Notes under the pieces: model-generated
Database searches by the model: none
The model's input: the letters and a program-made list of their open reading frames with translations, nothing else
Told to the model about the DNA's origin: nothing
Made by a program: the position numbers and the translations under genes
Assembly: GCF_001238295.1 (NCBI RefSeq)
Contig: NZ_LGXZ01000003.1
Location: 248,001-312,000, forward strand
Origin: Ruegeria sp. 6PALISEP08
Lineage (GTDB): Bacteria > Pseudomonadota > Alphaproteobacteria > Rhodobacterales > Rhodobacteraceae
DNA: 64,000 bases
Direction: 5' to 3'
Shown: one piece after another, positions 42,549 to 53,023 of the stretch
Layout of the letters: every line of letters begins with the position of its first letter
Position numbering within the stretch: the stretch's first letter is position 1

Positions 42549-44438
42549 TTACTTAGCGTAACCGATTGTTTGCAAGGCGTCCTTGATTTCATCGAGGATG
42601 GCAGGATCGTCGATCGTTGCGGGCATTTTATAGTCCTGACCGTCAGCAATCGAGACCATCGTGCCGCGTAGAATCTTGCCTGAACGGGTCTTCGGCAGCC
42701 TGTCGACGACCACGGCCAATTTGAAGGCTGCAACAGGGCCGATCTTTTCGCGCACCATCTTGACCACTTCCTGTACCACGTCGCCATGATCCCGGTCAGC
42801 GCCCGCATTCAGGCACAGGAACCCAACCGGCATCTGACCCTTTAACTGATCCGATACGCCGATGACTGCGCACTCGGCCACATCCGGGTGGGCGGCCAGC
42901 ACCTCTTCCATGCCGCCGGTCGACAGGCGGTGGCCAGCCACGTTAATGACGTCATCGGTACGCGCCATGATATAGAGGTACCCGTCTTCATCAATCATGC
43001 CTGCATCACCGGTTTCGTAAAACCCGGGGAAGTGCTCCAGATAGGATTTCTTGAACCGTGCCTCTGCGTTCCACAGGGTCGGCAACGTGCCCGGAGGCAA
43101 CGGCAGCTTGACTGCGATGGCCCCCAGCTCACCCGCTTTCATTGGGTGGCCGCCTTCGTCCAGAATCTGCACGTCATAGCCCGGCATCGGTTTGGCGGGT
43201 GAGCCCAGCTTGACCGGCAGTTCTTCGATACCCATCGGGTTGCCTGCGATGGCCCAACCCGTTTCGGTCTGCCACCAGTGGTCGATTACGGGAACCTTCA
43301 GTGCATCTTGCGCCCAGATGATGGTGTCGGGATCGGCGCGTTCACCTGCGAGGTACAAAGCGCTTAGATCAGACAGGTCGTATTTGGCGATCAGTTCGCC
43401 TTTTGGGTCTTCTCGTTTTACGGCGCGGATGGCGGTGGGTGCGGTGAAGAAGCTTTTCACCTTATGCTCTGAAATCACGCGCCAGAAGGTGCCCGCATCA
43501 GGGGTGCCGACCGGTTTACCTTCGAACACGATGGTCGTGTTCCCGTGGATTAGCGGCGCGTAGCAGATATAGGAGTGGCCCACGACCCAGCCCACATCGG
43601 ATGCCGCCCAGAACACGTCGCCCGGATCGACGTTGTAGATGTTCTTCATCGTCCAGTTCAGCGCAACCAGATGCCCGGCAGTGGGGCGCACAACCCCTTT
43701 GGGCGCGCCTGTCGTGCCCGAAGTGTAGAGGATGTACGCTGGATCATTTCCGTCGACTGGTACGCACTCGGCCGGTTCAACGCCGTATTGGAAGCCATGC
43801 CAGTTGAAATCGCGCCCTTCGATCAGCTGGGCAACCTCTTGCTCGCGTTGAAAAATAACGCAGAACTCAGGCTTGTGCTCGGCCAGATCGATCGCGCCGT
43901 CAAGCAGGGGTTTGTAGTGGACCACGCGACCCGGCTCCATCCCGCACGACGCGGCGATGATCGCTTTGGGTTTTGCGTCATCAATGCGTACGGCCAACTC
44001 GTTGCTGGCGAACCCACCGAATACAACCGAATGCACCGCGCCCAGACGCGCACAGGCCAGCATCGCCTCAAGCGCTTCGGGGATCATCGGCATGTAGATG
44101 ATGACGCGATCACCTTTTTCAACGCCTTTTGCCCGCAGCGCACCGGCAAGGTTGGCCACACGGTTGCGCAGTTCAACATATGAAATCTCGCGCTTGGTGT
44201 GGGTAATCGGGCTGTCATAGATGATGGCTGTTTGTTCGCCACGGCCATTTTCGACGTGACGATCTACTGCGTTCCAGCAGGTGTTGACCCGCGCGTCACT
44301 GAACCATTCATACAGTGGTGCATTGTCGTCGAACAACGCTTTGCTGGGTTCTTTTACCCAGTCGATCCCCTTGGCGGCGCCCATCCAGAACGCTTCGGGG
44401 TCAGTTTTCCAGCTGTCATAAACGTCCTGATACACCAT
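42549..44438 (-). CDS. prpE: Propionate-CoA ligase PrpE
   Basis: 629 residues, a typical PrpE. AMP-forming motifs: YILYTSGTTGAPKGVVRPTA (P-loop), GDVFWAASDVGWVVGHSYIC and the C-terminal catalytic Lys in PKTRSGKILRGTM. The N-terminus MVYQDVYDSWKTDPEAFWMG and the MPGYDVQILDEGGHPMKAGE segment are PrpE-type, distinguishing it from acetyl-CoA synthetase. It activates propionate (and other short acids) to the CoA ester; in Roseobacters this type also serves dimethylsulfoniopropionate catabolism. TTTGCAAA motifs upstream (44567, 44616) suggest ScfR control by the 15395 regulator or a relative. Confidence 0.93.
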   Translation of the reverse strand: MVYQDVYDSWKTDPEAFWMGAAKGIDWVKEPSKALFDDNAPLYEWFSDARVNTCWNAVDRHVENGRGEQTAIIYDSPITHTKREISYVELRNRVANLAGALRAKGVEKGDRVIIYMPMIPEALEAMLACARLGAVHSVVFGGFASNELAVRIDDAKPKAIIAASCGMEPGRVVHYKPLLDGAIDLAEHKPEFCVIFQREQEVAQLIEGRDFNWHGFQYGVEPAECVPVDGNDPAYILYTSGTTGAPKGVVRPTAGHLVALNWTMKNIYNVDPGDVFWAASDVGWVVGHSYICYAPLIHGNTTIVFEGKPVGTPDAGTFWRVISEHKVKSFFTAPTAIRAVKREDPKGELIAKYDLSDLSALYLAGERADPDTIIWAQDALKVPVIDHWWQTETGWAIAGNPMGIEELPVKLGSPAKPMPGYDVQILDEGGHPMKAGELGAIAVKLPLPPGTLPTLWNAEARFKKSYLEHFPGFYETGDAGMIDEDGYLYIMARTDDVINVAGHRLSTGGMEEVLAAHPDVAECAVIGVSDQLKGQMPVGFLCLNAGADRDHGDVVQEVVKMVREKIGPVAAFKLAVVVDRLPKTRSGKILRGTMVSIADGQDYKMPATIDDPAILDEIKDALQTIGYAK

Positions 44439-44807
44439 TTCGTCCTCCTCACAACGACTTGGACATTGTGTTAGGACCCAGAAAACTTTCGGGCAAGCGT
44501 GTCAAATGACGACGCGTCAGTTTATCGCGAATTATTTGCAGGAAACCGCCTTAAGACCTGCAAATTTTTGCAAACCCCTTTTTCATCATTGGGAAATCGA
44601 TGTCTGTTAACCTGTTTTGCAAAGTTGCAAACTATCCGATGCAAAAAAAACGAACTGGGGAACGACTCAAAAGGGCGTACAGCACTCGGCCTGTCGGGCA
44701 ACCTTCGATGGGGCATGGTCGACGCGACCACATTTAGCAGAGCAAAAGTGAATATTTAGTGTACCGCACTCCGGCCCGGAGTGCAGTACGTTGTTGGGCA
44801 GAATTGC
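44439..44807. promoter_or_regulatory. prpE upstream region with TTTGCAAA motifs
   Basis: No gene. It holds TTTGCAAA at 44567-44574 (with CCTGCAAA just before at 44557-44564) and TTTGCAAAGTTGCAAA at 44616-44631. These resemble the TTTGCAAA sites bound by PccR and the RamB-type ScfR proteins, although the half-site spacing differs from the PccR motif (TTTGCAAA-N4-TTTGCAAA). A hairpin at 44761 lies near the maeB end. The promoter itself is not pinned. Confidence 0.65.
44761..44789 (-). terminator. Hairpin after the malic-enzyme gene
   Basis: GTAC-C-GCACTCCGG / CCGGAGTGC-A-GTAC forms a stem with one mismatch, 19 bp beyond the malic-enzyme stop. There is no strong T-run, so termination strength is uncertain. 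Confidence 0.5.
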
Positions 44808-47081
44808 TCAGCCGTAATGCGCAACCGGAGTACCTGCGATTGCGGCCATATTCAGAAGCCCGCGCGCCGTAATCGACGGCGTGACAATATGAGCCTTGTT
44901 ACCCATGCCCATCAGAATGGGTCCAACTTCAATTCCATCCGCTTTCATCTTGAGGATGTTGCGCACCCCGCTGGCGGCATCCGCATGGGCGAAGATCAGC
45001 ACATTTGCCGCGCCTTGCAGCCGTGATTCCGGAAAGATGCGTGCCCGGAGGTCTGCGTCCAAAGCGGCGTCCAAGTTCATTTCACCTTCGTAAACAAAAT
45101 CACGCGGCTGTTGATCCAGAATGCTCAGCGCCGCACGCAACCGTTTTCCAGACCCTTCTGCTTGATTGCCGAATTGTGACTGCGAGCAGAAGGCAATCTT
45201 GGGTTCGATCCCAAACCTGCGTACATGGCGCGCAGCACCAATGGTGGACTCGGCCAGTTCTTCAGGGGTGGGCAGTTGTCGAACATGGGTGTCGGCGATG
45301 AAAAGGGGCCCGTCTTCCAAAATCATAAGAGACAAGGCGCCATGCGGGCGCAGGTCGCCATTGCCCAGAACCTGCTCCACATAGTTCAGGTGCCAGCGAT
45401 ACTCGCCAAACGTGCCGCAGATCAGACTGTCTGCCTCACCGCGATGCACCATGATTGCGCCAATCGCGGTGGTGTTGGTGCGCATGATCGCCTTGGCCAA
45501 ATCCGGCGTCACACCACGGCGCTGCATGATCTGATGGTAGGAGTTCCAGTAATCGTAATAACGCGGATCGTTTTCCGGGTTTACGATCTGGCAATCCGAT
45601 CCGGGACGAATGGTCAGGCCCAGCTTTTCGCAGCGTGCCTCGATCACTTCAGGACGTCCGATCAGGATTGGCGTTTCCGTTGTCTCTTCTAGGATCGCTT
45701 GTGCAGAGCGTAGCACGCGTTCGTCCTCGCCCTCGGCGAAGACGATCCGACGGGATGCGACCGCAGCGGCCTCGAAAACGGGACGCATCAGAAGTGCAGA
45801 TTTGAAAACGGATTGGTTCAGCTTTTCCCTGTACGCCTCAAAATCCTCGATAGGCCGCTTGGCCACTCCACTTTCCATGGCGGCCTTGGCCACGGCGGAT
45901 GAAACCACGCCTACCAGTCGTGGGTCGAAGGGTTTGGGGATCAGGTAATCCGGCCCAAAGGTCAGCTGTTCACCCTTGTAAGCTGCGGCAGCCTCGGCAC
46001 TTGTTGTCGCGCGGGCCATTTCGGCGATACCGTCGACGCACGCGATCTGCATCTCATCGTTGATCTCGGTCGCACCCACATCCAGCGCACCTCGGAAGAT
46101 AAATGGAAAACACAGCACGTTATTGACCTGATTGGGAAAATCGCTGCGTCCCGTGGCTATGATCGCGTCTGGCGCAACTTCACGTGCGGCTTGAGGCAGA
46201 ATTTCCGGGGTCGGATTGGCCAGCGCAAAAATAATCGGGCGGCTGGCCATTTTTGCAACCATCTCGGGTTTCAGCACATTTGGGCCGCTGAGGCCCAGAA
46301 ACAGATCCGCATCGTCGATGACGTCATCCAATGTCCGCAGATCCGAGTTCTGAGCGAATTGGGATTTCTGCGGATTCATGTCTTCGGCCCGGCCTTCATA
46401 GACAAGCCCATGAATGTCGCACAGCCAAATGTTCTCGCGCTTGACGCCCAGTTTCACCAGCATGTTCAGGCAGGCAATCCCGGCAGCCCCGCCTCCGGTC
46501 GACACCACCTTGATGGTGTCAAAGGACTTCCCGGTCACGTGCAGCGCGTTCTTCGCGGCGGCCCCAACCACAATGGCAGTGCCGTGCTGGTCGTCATGAA
46601 AAACAGGTATATTCATGCGCTCGCGGCAAAGCTTTTCGACGATGAAACAATCGGGGGCCTTGATGTCTTCCAAGTTGATTGCGCCAAAGGTGGGTTCGAG
46701 TGCGCAAACGATATCCGCCAGCTTCTCGGGGTCGGATTGATCGACTTCGATATCAAAGCAATCGATGCCTGCGAACTTCTTGAACAGGACGGCCTTGCCC
46801 TCCATCACCGGTTTTGAGGCTAGTGCCCCAATGTTGCCCAGACCCAGAACGGCCGTACCATTGGACACCACCGCAACCAGATTGCCGCGCGCGGTGTAGC
46901 GTTCGGCATTTGCCGCGTCGGCCTTGATTTCAAGACTGGCCTCGGCCACGCCGGGGGAATAGGCCCGCGCCAGATCGCGCCCGTTGGCCATTGGCTTGGT
47001 GGCCTTGATCTCAAGCTTTCCGGGCTTCGGATGGGCGTGATATTCAAGCGCGGCCTGTCGCAAACTGGGGGTGTCAGACAT
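44808..47081 (-). CDS. maeB: NADP-dependent malic enzyme with phosphotransacetylase-like domain (MaeB)
   Basis: 757 residues. The N-terminal malic-enzyme part ([61 protein letters not shown]) covers about the first 430 residues. The C-terminal 320 residues are a phosphate-acetyltransferase-like domain ([40 protein letters not shown]), usually non-catalytic but regulatory. It makes pyruvate and NADPH from malate. It has an AT-rich upstream region (47082-47200) and is divergent from the membrane protein at 47266. Confidence 0.96.
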   Translation of the reverse strand: MSDTPSLRQAALEYHAHPKPGKLEIKATKPMANGRDLARAYSPGVAEASLEIKADAANAERYTARGNLVAVVSNGTAVLGLGNIGALASKPVMEGKAVLFKKFAGIDCFDIEVDQSDPEKLADIVCALEPTFGAINLEDIKAPDCFIVEKLCRERMNIPVFHDDQHGTAIVVGAAAKNALHVTGKSFDTIKVVSTGGGAAGIACLNMLVKLGVKRENIWLCDIHGLVYEGRAEDMNPQKSQFAQNSDLRTLDDVIDDADLFLGLSGPNVLKPEMVAKMASRPIIFALANPTPEILPQAAREVAPDAIIATGRSDFPNQVNNVLCFPFIFRGALDVGATEINDEMQIACVDGIAEMARATTSAEAAAAYKGEQLTFGPDYLIPKPFDPRLVGVVSSAVAKAAMESGVAKRPIEDFEAYREKLNQSVFKSALLMRPVFEAAAVASRRIVFAEGEDERVLRSAQAILEETTETPILIGRPEVIEARCEKLGLTIRPGSDCQIVNPENDPRYYDYWNSYHQIMQRRGVTPDLAKAIMRTNTTAIGAIMVHRGEADSLICGTFGEYRWHLNYVEQVLGNGDLRPHGALSLMILEDGPLFIADTHVRQLPTPEELAESTIGAARHVRRFGIEPKIAFCSQSQFGNQAEGSGKRLRAALSILDQQPRDFVYEGEMNLDAALDADLRARIFPESRLQGAANVLIFAHADAASGVRNILKMKADGIEVGPILMGMGNKAHIVTPSITARGLLNMAAIAGTPVAHYG

Positions 47082-47265
47082 CGGCGTTTCTTCTCCCTAA
47101 GAAATATAATTTAACTTTAAACTATATTTTCGCGCTTGGCTACGTAGCGTCACCTTGGCGAGTTGTCGCAACTGTGAAGTGAATGCGGATTGATACTTGT
47201 CACAAGACTTTTACATCTGATCGACTTTGCGATCCACAATGGCACACAGGCATATCGAAGCAGTC

Positions 47266-47970
47266 ATGACGTTCAAAGCAGATGATCAGGTCGACAATCT
47301 GTTCACCGGTCCTGTGACCGGATTCGAATTTATCCAACTGGTGTTGTGGGGTGCAGTGCTTTTGGCTTCTGCTCTTGTTGTCACGGTTCTCATTTGGCCC
47401 GGGCACGTGGCGGGTTACAATCAAGAAGGCGGCGTGATCGAAACTGTTTCCGCTGCGGGTCTGTTCGCCGCGGGTTTGGTGGCGCTGTGGCGCTACCGAG
47501 GCTTTTGCCGATCATATATTGGCCTCACGTTCCTATTGCTTGCCGAGCGAGAACTGGAGGCCGATATTTATTCCAAGGACAGTTTGCCGTTCATGCTCTT
47601 AGACAGTCTGGATGTATTTCTGGATATCTCCTGGGTTAGGGTTGCGCTGGTATTGATAATGCTTGGTGGTGCCATCTGGCACGGCATTCCCACAGGATTG
47701 CGGGCGTTCAAACGCCGTAACCTCTCCCTGATGGTGTTTTTCGCGGCAGGATGTGTTGCCGTAATTGCCCAGCTTCTGGAAGAGTATGCCGGGCTGTACA
47801 GCGGGGCTTTGTCAGATCTTATGAAAGTGCGGCTTTTTGTTCTGGAAGAAACGCTCGAGATGTTCTTTTCGATTGGCATTTTGGCCTCTGTTCTGATCGG
47901 ATGGCCCAAAACGCAATCCAACGGAACAACCCATGACCAAGACAGCCGATCCATCGCAGACCTACGCTGA
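47266..47970 (+). CDS. Integral membrane protein of unknown function
   Basis: 234 residues from the ATG at 47266; an ATG at 47239 would add nine residues, and neither start has a strong ribosome-binding site. About six hydrophobic segments alternate with charged loops (for example LVLWGAVLLASALVVTVLIW, VRVALVLIMLGGAIWH, LSLMVFFAAGCVAVIAQLLE). A conserved-looking YSKDSLPFML and EEYAGLYSGALSDL are acidic and could face the lumen. No family recognised. Its 3' end overlaps the VOC-cupin gene by 38 bp, so the two are likely co-transcribed. Confidence 0.75.
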   Translation: MTFKADDQVDNLFTGPVTGFEFIQLVLWGAVLLASALVVTVLIWPGHVAGYNQEGGVIETVSAAGLFAAGLVALWRYRGFCRSYIGLTFLLLAERELEADIYSKDSLPFMLLDSLDVFLDISWVRVALVLIMLGGAIWHGIPTGLRAFKRRNLSLMVFFAAGCVAVIAQLLEEYAGLYSGALSDLMKVRLFVLEETLEMFFSIGILASVLIGWPKTQSNGTTHDQDSRSIADLR

Positions 47971-49039
47971 ATTCCGCCTGCCCACACAGGAATTGCGCGA
48001 CGACATTCCCTTTTACACAAAGCGGTTGGGGATGAAGATGGACATGATCTATCCCGCAGACGATCCGCGCGTAGCGGTGTTCTCAGGACATGGATTGCGG
48101 TTGCGCATCGAAAAGGATGCACCTGAAAGCGCTGGAACGCTGCGGATTCTGACCGATGACCCCGAAGGTTTCGCCAATGGTGAACGCGTTCTTGTTGCGC
48201 CAAACGGGACCCGTGTTGAAATCGAAGAGCGGAACCCGCCGCTGGTGATGCCTGAAACGGTCCATTCCTTCGTGGTGCGCAGGCTCAAGGATCAGGCGCC
48301 ATGGATCATTGGGCGTGCCGGAATGCATTACCGTGATCTGGTGCCAGACCGTCTGGGCGGTTCGATCATCGCCAGCCATATCCGTATTCCTGACGGAGGC
48401 CCCGTGCCAGACATGGTGCATTTTCACAAGGTCGGGTTTCAGTTGATCTTTTGCATCCATGGTTGGGTGGATGTGGTCTATGAAGATCAGGGTCAGAAAA
48501 TGCGTCTGACCGCTGGGGATTGCTTTATCCAGCCGCCAGAAATTCGGCACCGCGTGCTGGAAGCATCCGACAATGTACAGGTCATTGAGATCGGCGTGCC
48601 AGCCGAACATGTCACGGAAATCGACCATGACATGCAGCTACCCACGCCGCATTTTCGTCCTGAGCGTGAATGGCAGGGACAGCGCTTTGTCTACAATCAG
48701 GCAACGGGGGCCGAATGGGTGCCGTTCCGTTTGCCGGGGTATCTCTGCCGTGACACTACGATTGCTGAAAATACAAAAGGCGTCGCCGGAGTTCAGGTTG
48801 TGCGCAAAGGCCAGGGTGATCCGGAATGGGCCAGCCATGACACCGATATCCACTTCACTTTCGTGATGGACGGTGAAGTGACGCTGGAAGGTGAAGGCCG
48901 CGAGCCATACCGGCTGGAGCAGGGCGACGCATTTGTCATTCCACCGGGGATGCGTACGCGACTGTCTGCGCCGTCGGACGACATTGAATTGCTGGAAGTC
49001 ACCTTGCCCGGTACATTCAACACAACGCTGGGGGACTGA
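47933..49039 (+). CDS. VOC-cupin-cupin fusion protein
   Basis: 368 residues. The N-terminal 95 residues look like a glyoxalase/VOC half (FRLPTQELRDDIPFYTKRLG), followed by two cupin domains: HFHKVGFQLIFCIHGWVDVV with GDCFIQPPEIRHRVLEAS, and HDTDIHFTFVMDGEVTLEGE with GDAFVIPPGMRTRL. The first cupin keeps a His pair that could bind metal; the second has lost some. The combination suggests an oxygenase or isomerase-like role in small-molecule metabolism. It ends at a strong intrinsic terminator, so it is not in the cdd operon. Function not assigned. Confidence 0.8.
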   Translation: MTKTADPSQTYAEFRLPTQELRDDIPFYTKRLGMKMDMIYPADDPRVAVFSGHGLRLRIEKDAPESAGTLRILTDDPEGFANGERVLVAPNGTRVEIEERNPPLVMPETVHSFVVRRLKDQAPWIIGRAGMHYRDLVPDRLGGSIIASHIRIPDGGPVPDMVHFHKVGFQLIFCIHGWVDVVYEDQGQKMRLTAGDCFIQPPEIRHRVLEASDNVQVIEIGVPAEHVTEIDHDMQLPTPHFRPEREWQGQRFVYNQATGAEWVPFRLPGYLCRDTTIAENTKGVAGVQVVRKGQGDPEWASHDTDIHFTFVMDGEVTLEGEGREPYRLEQGDAFVIPPGMRTRLSAPSDDIELLEVTLPGTFNTTLGD

Positions 49040-49052
49040 AAAACAAGGTTGA

Positions 49053-49078
49053 GGGGGCTTCTATTCCCCCGCCTTTTT
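49053..49078 (+). terminator. Intrinsic terminator before the nucleoside operon
   Basis: GGGGG (49053-49057) / CCCCC (49066-49070) with an 8-base loop, followed by GCCTTTTT. It separates the VOC-cupin transcript from cdd. Confidence 0.75.
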
Positions 49079-49127
49079 CCGTTAGGGTCCAATTTTCTGA
49101 CCAGATGATCAAAAATGGGGAATCGCC

Positions 49128-49520
49128 ATGTCGCTTAAAGACGCTGCCTTGTCCGTACGGGAAAACGCTTATGCGCCTTATTCGAACTTCAAGGTTGGAG
49201 CGGTGCTGCGGTCTTCCTCGGGTCAGGTTTATTCCGGTTGTAATGTCGAGAACGTGGCCTACCCCGAAGGCACCTGTGCCGAGGCCGGTGCAATTGCTGC
49301 GATGGTTGCCGCGGGTGAACAAGAACTGACCGAGGTCTATGTGGTCGCCTCCAGCCCTCAGCCCGTGCCACCTTGCGGTGGGTGCCGACAAAAGCTGGCC
49401 GAGTTTGGCACGCGTGATGTGAAAGTCACTCTGGCGACAGTGGACGGTGCAGAGTTCGAAACCACCATCGGAGAATTGCTGCCAGGCGCGTTCGATGCCT
49501 CTCACATGGAAGATGTCTGA
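49128..49520 (+). CDS. cdd: Cytidine deaminase
   Basis: 130 residues. Active-site blocks: NVENVAYPEGTCAEAGAIAA (Cys-Ala-Glu with the proton-shuttle Glu) and PPCGGCRQKLAEF (the two zinc Cys). It deaminates cytidine and deoxycytidine. It opens the operon cdd-deoA-deoB-add-upp, with deoA starting 4 bp after its stop or overlapping by 8 bp. Tetrameric zinc type by length. Confidence 0.96.
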   Translation: MSLKDAALSVRENAYAPYSNFKVGAVLRSSSGQVYSGCNVENVAYPEGTCAEAGAIAAMVAAGEQELTEVYVVASSPQPVPPCGGCRQKLAEFGTRDVKVTLATVDGAEFETTIGELLPGAFDASHMEDV

Positions 49521-49524
49521 GCGC

Positions 49525-50832
49525 ATGGACGCCCGTTCAATCATTGCAAAACTGCGCAGGCATAAGGTGCCGGGACGCGAGGAGCTGATCTGGTTCGCGC
49601 AGGGGCTGGCCGACGGCAGCGTCAGCGATGCGCAGGCCGGTGCTTTTGCCATGGCTGTCTGTATGGGTGGTTTGGGCGCGCAAGGGCGCGCAGATTTGAC
49701 GGTTGCGATGCGCGACAGCGGCGATGTTCTTTCGTGGGATGTCGACGGGCCGGTTATCGACAAACACTCGACCGGCGGAGTCGGGGACAGTGTAAGCTTA
49801 ATTCTTGCCCCGGCGCTGGCGGAATGCGGGGCATATGTTCCAATGATTTCGGGCCGAGGCTTGGGCCACACTGGTGGGACTCTGGACAAGCTTGAGGCGA
49901 TACCGGGTGTCAGCACGCAGATCGGGCAAGATCGCCTTGCGCAGATCTTGCGTGAAACGGGCGCGGCCATCGTAGGTGCGACGGGTCAGATCGCACCGGC
50001 AGACAAGCGGCTTTATGCGGTGCGTGACGTAACCGCGACGGTCGAAAGCCTGGACCTTATCACGGCATCGATCCTGTCCAAAAAGCTGGCGGCCAGCCCG
50101 GATGCGCTGGTTCTTGACGTCAAGGTCGGCAGCGGTGCCTTCATGAAAACGCTGGAGGACGCCCATAAGCTGGCCACAGCCTTGACCGAGACTGCAAACG
50201 CGGCTGGGTGCCGAACGTCTGCGGTGATCACGGATATGAATCAGCCGCTTGCCCCCGCGTTGGGCAATGCTTTGGAAGTCGCAGAGGTGATGAAGGCCCT
50301 GACTGGGCCGCAGGCTTCACCATTGGCGGTCATCTCTGCCGAGTTAGGGGGTGTTTTGCTGACGGATGCCGGAATGTGCGGGTCGGTTGAGGAAGGGCGC
50401 GAACAGATTGCGGAAATCATCCGCGACGGGCGTGCCGCCGAACGATTTGGTCGCATGATGGCTGCGGTCGGTGGACCCGTTCAGTTCGTCGAGAACTGGG
50501 CTCGGTTCCTGCCAGAGGCGAATGTTATTCAGGAAGTCAGAGCCCCTGAAGATGGCTATATCTCTGCCATCAACGGGGAAGCGTTGGGCCTTGCCGTTGT
50601 GGCGCTGGGCGGTGGCCGACAGATCGAAAATGACGAGATCGACCCCGCTGTTGGGATCTCGGATATTCTCCGACTGGGGTATCGTGTGACCAAAGGTTCA
50701 CCAATCGCCGTGATCCATGCTGCTCGGGAAGATGCGGCACGGCGGGCCGCAGAAAGCGTGCTCACCGCGATCACGATCAGCGATACCGCTCCGACGCTGC
50801 CCGATCTGATCCACGAAAGGATCAGCCTATGA
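49525..50832 (+). CDS. deoA: Thymidine phosphorylase
   Basis: 435 residues from the ATG at 49525; an ATG at 49513 inside cdd is possible. Signature blocks: DKHSTGGVGDSVSL, MISGRGLGHTGGTLDKLE and the K-rich DVKVGSGAFMKT. It splits thymidine and deoxyuridine into base and deoxyribose-1-phosphate. It overlaps deoB by 4 bp (ATGA). Products feed deoB in the same operon. Confidence 0.95.
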   Translation: MDARSIIAKLRRHKVPGREELIWFAQGLADGSVSDAQAGAFAMAVCMGGLGAQGRADLTVAMRDSGDVLSWDVDGPVIDKHSTGGVGDSVSLILAPALAECGAYVPMISGRGLGHTGGTLDKLEAIPGVSTQIGQDRLAQILRETGAAIVGATGQIAPADKRLYAVRDVTATVESLDLITASILSKKLAASPDALVLDVKVGSGAFMKTLEDAHKLATALTETANAAGCRTSAVITDMNQPLAPALGNALEVAEVMKALTGPQASPLAVISAELGGVLLTDAGMCGSVEEGREQIAEIIRDGRAAERFGRMMAAVGGPVQFVENWARFLPEANVIQEVRAPEDGYISAINGEALGLAVVALGGGRQIENDEIDPAVGISDILRLGYRVTKGSPIAVIHAAREDAARRAAESVLTAITISDTAPTLPDLIHERISL

Positions 50833-52040
50833 GCCGTGCTTTCCTTGTTGTCATGGATTCTGTTGGTATAGGCGGAGCACCTGATGCCAGTCAGTTTTTC
50901 AACGGCGACGTTCCGGATACCGGGGCGAATACACTGGCTCACATCGCGCTGGCTTGTGCGGAAGGGCGTGCAGAAGACGGGCGCTCTGGCCCTTTGGATC
51001 TGCCGAACCTGGATGCATTGGGGCTGGGCGCGGCAACACGCTTGGCATCCGGGGACGCGACTCCGGGATTGGATGCCGAACCCACTGGCCTGTGGGGCTG
51101 CGCGCGCGAGCATTCGCCCGGTAAGGATACGCCCTCTGGCCACTGGGAACTGGCTGGCCTACCAGTGCCATGGGACTGGCACTATTTCCCAGACACGGTT
51201 CCAGCTTTTCCCGAGGACCTGAGTCGTGCAGCGGCTGAGGCCGCCGGAACCGAAGGGATCCTTGGGGATTGTCATGCTTCGGGCACAGCGATCATTGCCG
51301 ATTTGGGGGCCGAGCACATGCGCACCGGCTGGCCGATCTGTTACACCTCTGCTGACAGCGTGTTTCAGATCGCCGCGCATGAAGAAAGCTTTGGGTTGGA
51401 ACGGCTGCTGAACTTGTGCCGCAGGCTTGCCCCGCGATTGCATGAAGTGAAAGTGGGACGTGTCATTGCACGCCCCTTTGTTGGAACGCCTGAGGCCGGG
51501 TTCGAACGGACAACCAATCGCAAGGATTTCGCCATTGTACCGCCTGCACCGGTGCTGACCAACTGGGTGCAGGATGCGGGGCGCACGGTTCACGCCGTGG
51601 GCAAGATCGGCGACATCTTTTCGATGCAGGGCATCGACACGCTGCGCAAAGGGTCGGATGCCGAATTGATGCAGCACCTGTCTGATCTCGCGGACGAGGC
51701 GGAAGAGGGCAGTTTGACTTTCGCCAATTTCGTCGAATTCGACAGCTTGTATGGCCATCGCCGCGACATCAGCGGATATGCCCGCGCGCTGGAATGGTTC
51801 GACCAGGAGATCGGGAAAATTCTGACCAAACTCCGCCGAGGCGACGTGTTGCTGCTGACTGCGGATCATGGCAATGATCCCAGCTGGACCGGAACGGATC
51901 ACACGCGTGAACAGGTGCCGGTTCTGATTGCAGGGCAGGGTGCGGGACAGATCGAGCAAGTGGATTTTGCCGACGTCGCCGCCAGTATCGCCCACCACCT
52001 GAACGTTCCGGTACAAGGACCGGGAAGGAACTTTCTATGA
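50829..52040 (+). CDS. deoB: Phosphopentomutase
   Basis: 403 residues. Alkaline-phosphatase-superfamily metal sites: VMDSVGIGGAPDASQF at the N-terminus and LTADHGNDPSWTGTDHTREQ near the C-terminus; the cap region is between. It converts (deoxy)ribose-1-phosphate to the 5-phosphate. It overlaps deoA and add by 4 bp each. A deoxyribose-phosphate aldolase (deoC), the expected next step, is not in the operon. Confidence 0.97.
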   Translation: MSRAFLVVMDSVGIGGAPDASQFFNGDVPDTGANTLAHIALACAEGRAEDGRSGPLDLPNLDALGLGAATRLASGDATPGLDAEPTGLWGCAREHSPGKDTPSGHWELAGLPVPWDWHYFPDTVPAFPEDLSRAAAEAAGTEGILGDCHASGTAIIADLGAEHMRTGWPICYTSADSVFQIAAHEESFGLERLLNLCRRLAPRLHEVKVGRVIARPFVGTPEAGFERTTNRKDFAIVPPAPVLTNWVQDAGRTVHAVGKIGDIFSMQGIDTLRKGSDAELMQHLSDLADEAEEGSLTFANFVEFDSLYGHRRDISGYARALEWFDQEIGKILTKLRRGDVLLLTADHGNDPSWTGTDHTREQVPVLIAGQGAGQIEQVDFADVAASIAHHLNVPVQGPGRNFL

Positions 52041-53023
52041 GTGTCGCTGACTTACCCAAAATAGAACTGCACCTGCATCACGAAGGCGCAGCCCCGCCGG
52101 CTTTCATCCGTCAGCTTGCGCACGAAAAGCGCGTTGATCTGAGCGGTATCTTCAAGCCCGACGGATCGTATGACTTCCGAGACTTCGCGCATTTCCTGAG
52201 CGTGTATGAAGCCGCTTGTGAGGTGCTGAAAACGCCCGAAGACTTTCGGCGGCTAACTTTGGCCATTCTGGAAGAAAGCGCCGAGAATGGCGTGGTCTAC
52301 TCTGAAACCTTTCTCAGCCCGGATTTCTGCGGTGGCGGCGATCTGCACGCATGGCGGGATTATCTTAACGCCATTCAGGACGCCGCAGACGAGGCCGAGC
52401 GCAAGTTCGATATCACTTTGCGTGGTGTGATCACTTGTGTGCGCCATTTTGGCCCCGAACAGGCCAAGCGCAGCGCCCATTGCGCGGCAGAGACCGCGAG
52501 CGACTGGATCACCGGTTTTGGCATGGGCGGAAATGAATCCATTGGAACACAGGGCGATTTCAAATGGGCCTTCGACTGCGCACTCGAAGCGGGGCTGCGT
52601 CTGACCACACATGCGGGTGAGTTCGGTGGTCCTGAAAGTGTGCGCGATGCAGTCCGCGATCTGGGAGTCGAGCGCATCGGTCACGGTGTTCGCGCCATCG
52701 AAGACCCCGACCTTGTTCGCGAGTTGGTGGATCGGGACATCATTCTTGAAGTCTGCCCAGGTTCGAACGTGGTTCTGGGCCTTTTCCCTGATTTCGCGAC
52801 CCACCCGATTGCGCGCTTGCGCGAAGCGGGCGTGAAGGTCACGGTATCCACGGACGACCCGCCGTTTTTTCACACAACCATGCGTCGGGAATATGAGATG
52901 TTGAGCGCAGCATTTGGCTGGGAGGCCGAAGATTTTGCGGCACTGAATGAGACGGCCCTTGCAGCGGCCTTTTGCGATGAAGACACCCGCGCGCGGGTCA
53001 AGAAAAGACTGGAGAGAACATGA
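52037..53023 (+). CDS. add: Adenosine deaminase
   Basis: 328 residues. Zinc and catalytic motifs: [12 protein letters not shown] (family HxH, here HLHHEG), the [14 protein letters not shown] block, [13 protein letters not shown], and [12 protein letters not shown]. It deaminates adenosine and deoxyadenosine to (deoxy)inosine. It overlaps deoB and upp by 4 bp each. In the HLHHEG site the usual Asp/Glu after H differs slightly from HVHLDG, so related deaminases (adenine type) remain possible. Confidence 0.93.
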   Translation: MSVADLPKIELHLHHEGAAPPAFIRQLAHEKRVDLSGIFKPDGSYDFRDFAHFLSVYEAACEVLKTPEDFRRLTLAILEESAENGVVYSETFLSPDFCGGGDLHAWRDYLNAIQDAADEAERKFDITLRGVITCVRHFGPEQAKRSAHCAAETASDWITGFGMGGNESIGTQGDFKWAFDCALEAGLRLTTHAGEFGGPESVRDAVRDLGVERIGHGVRAIEDPDLVRELVDRDIILEVCPGSNVVLGLFPDFATHPIARLREAGVKVTVSTDDPPFFHTTMRREYEMLSAAFGWEAEDFAALNETALAAAFCDEDTRARVKKRLERT

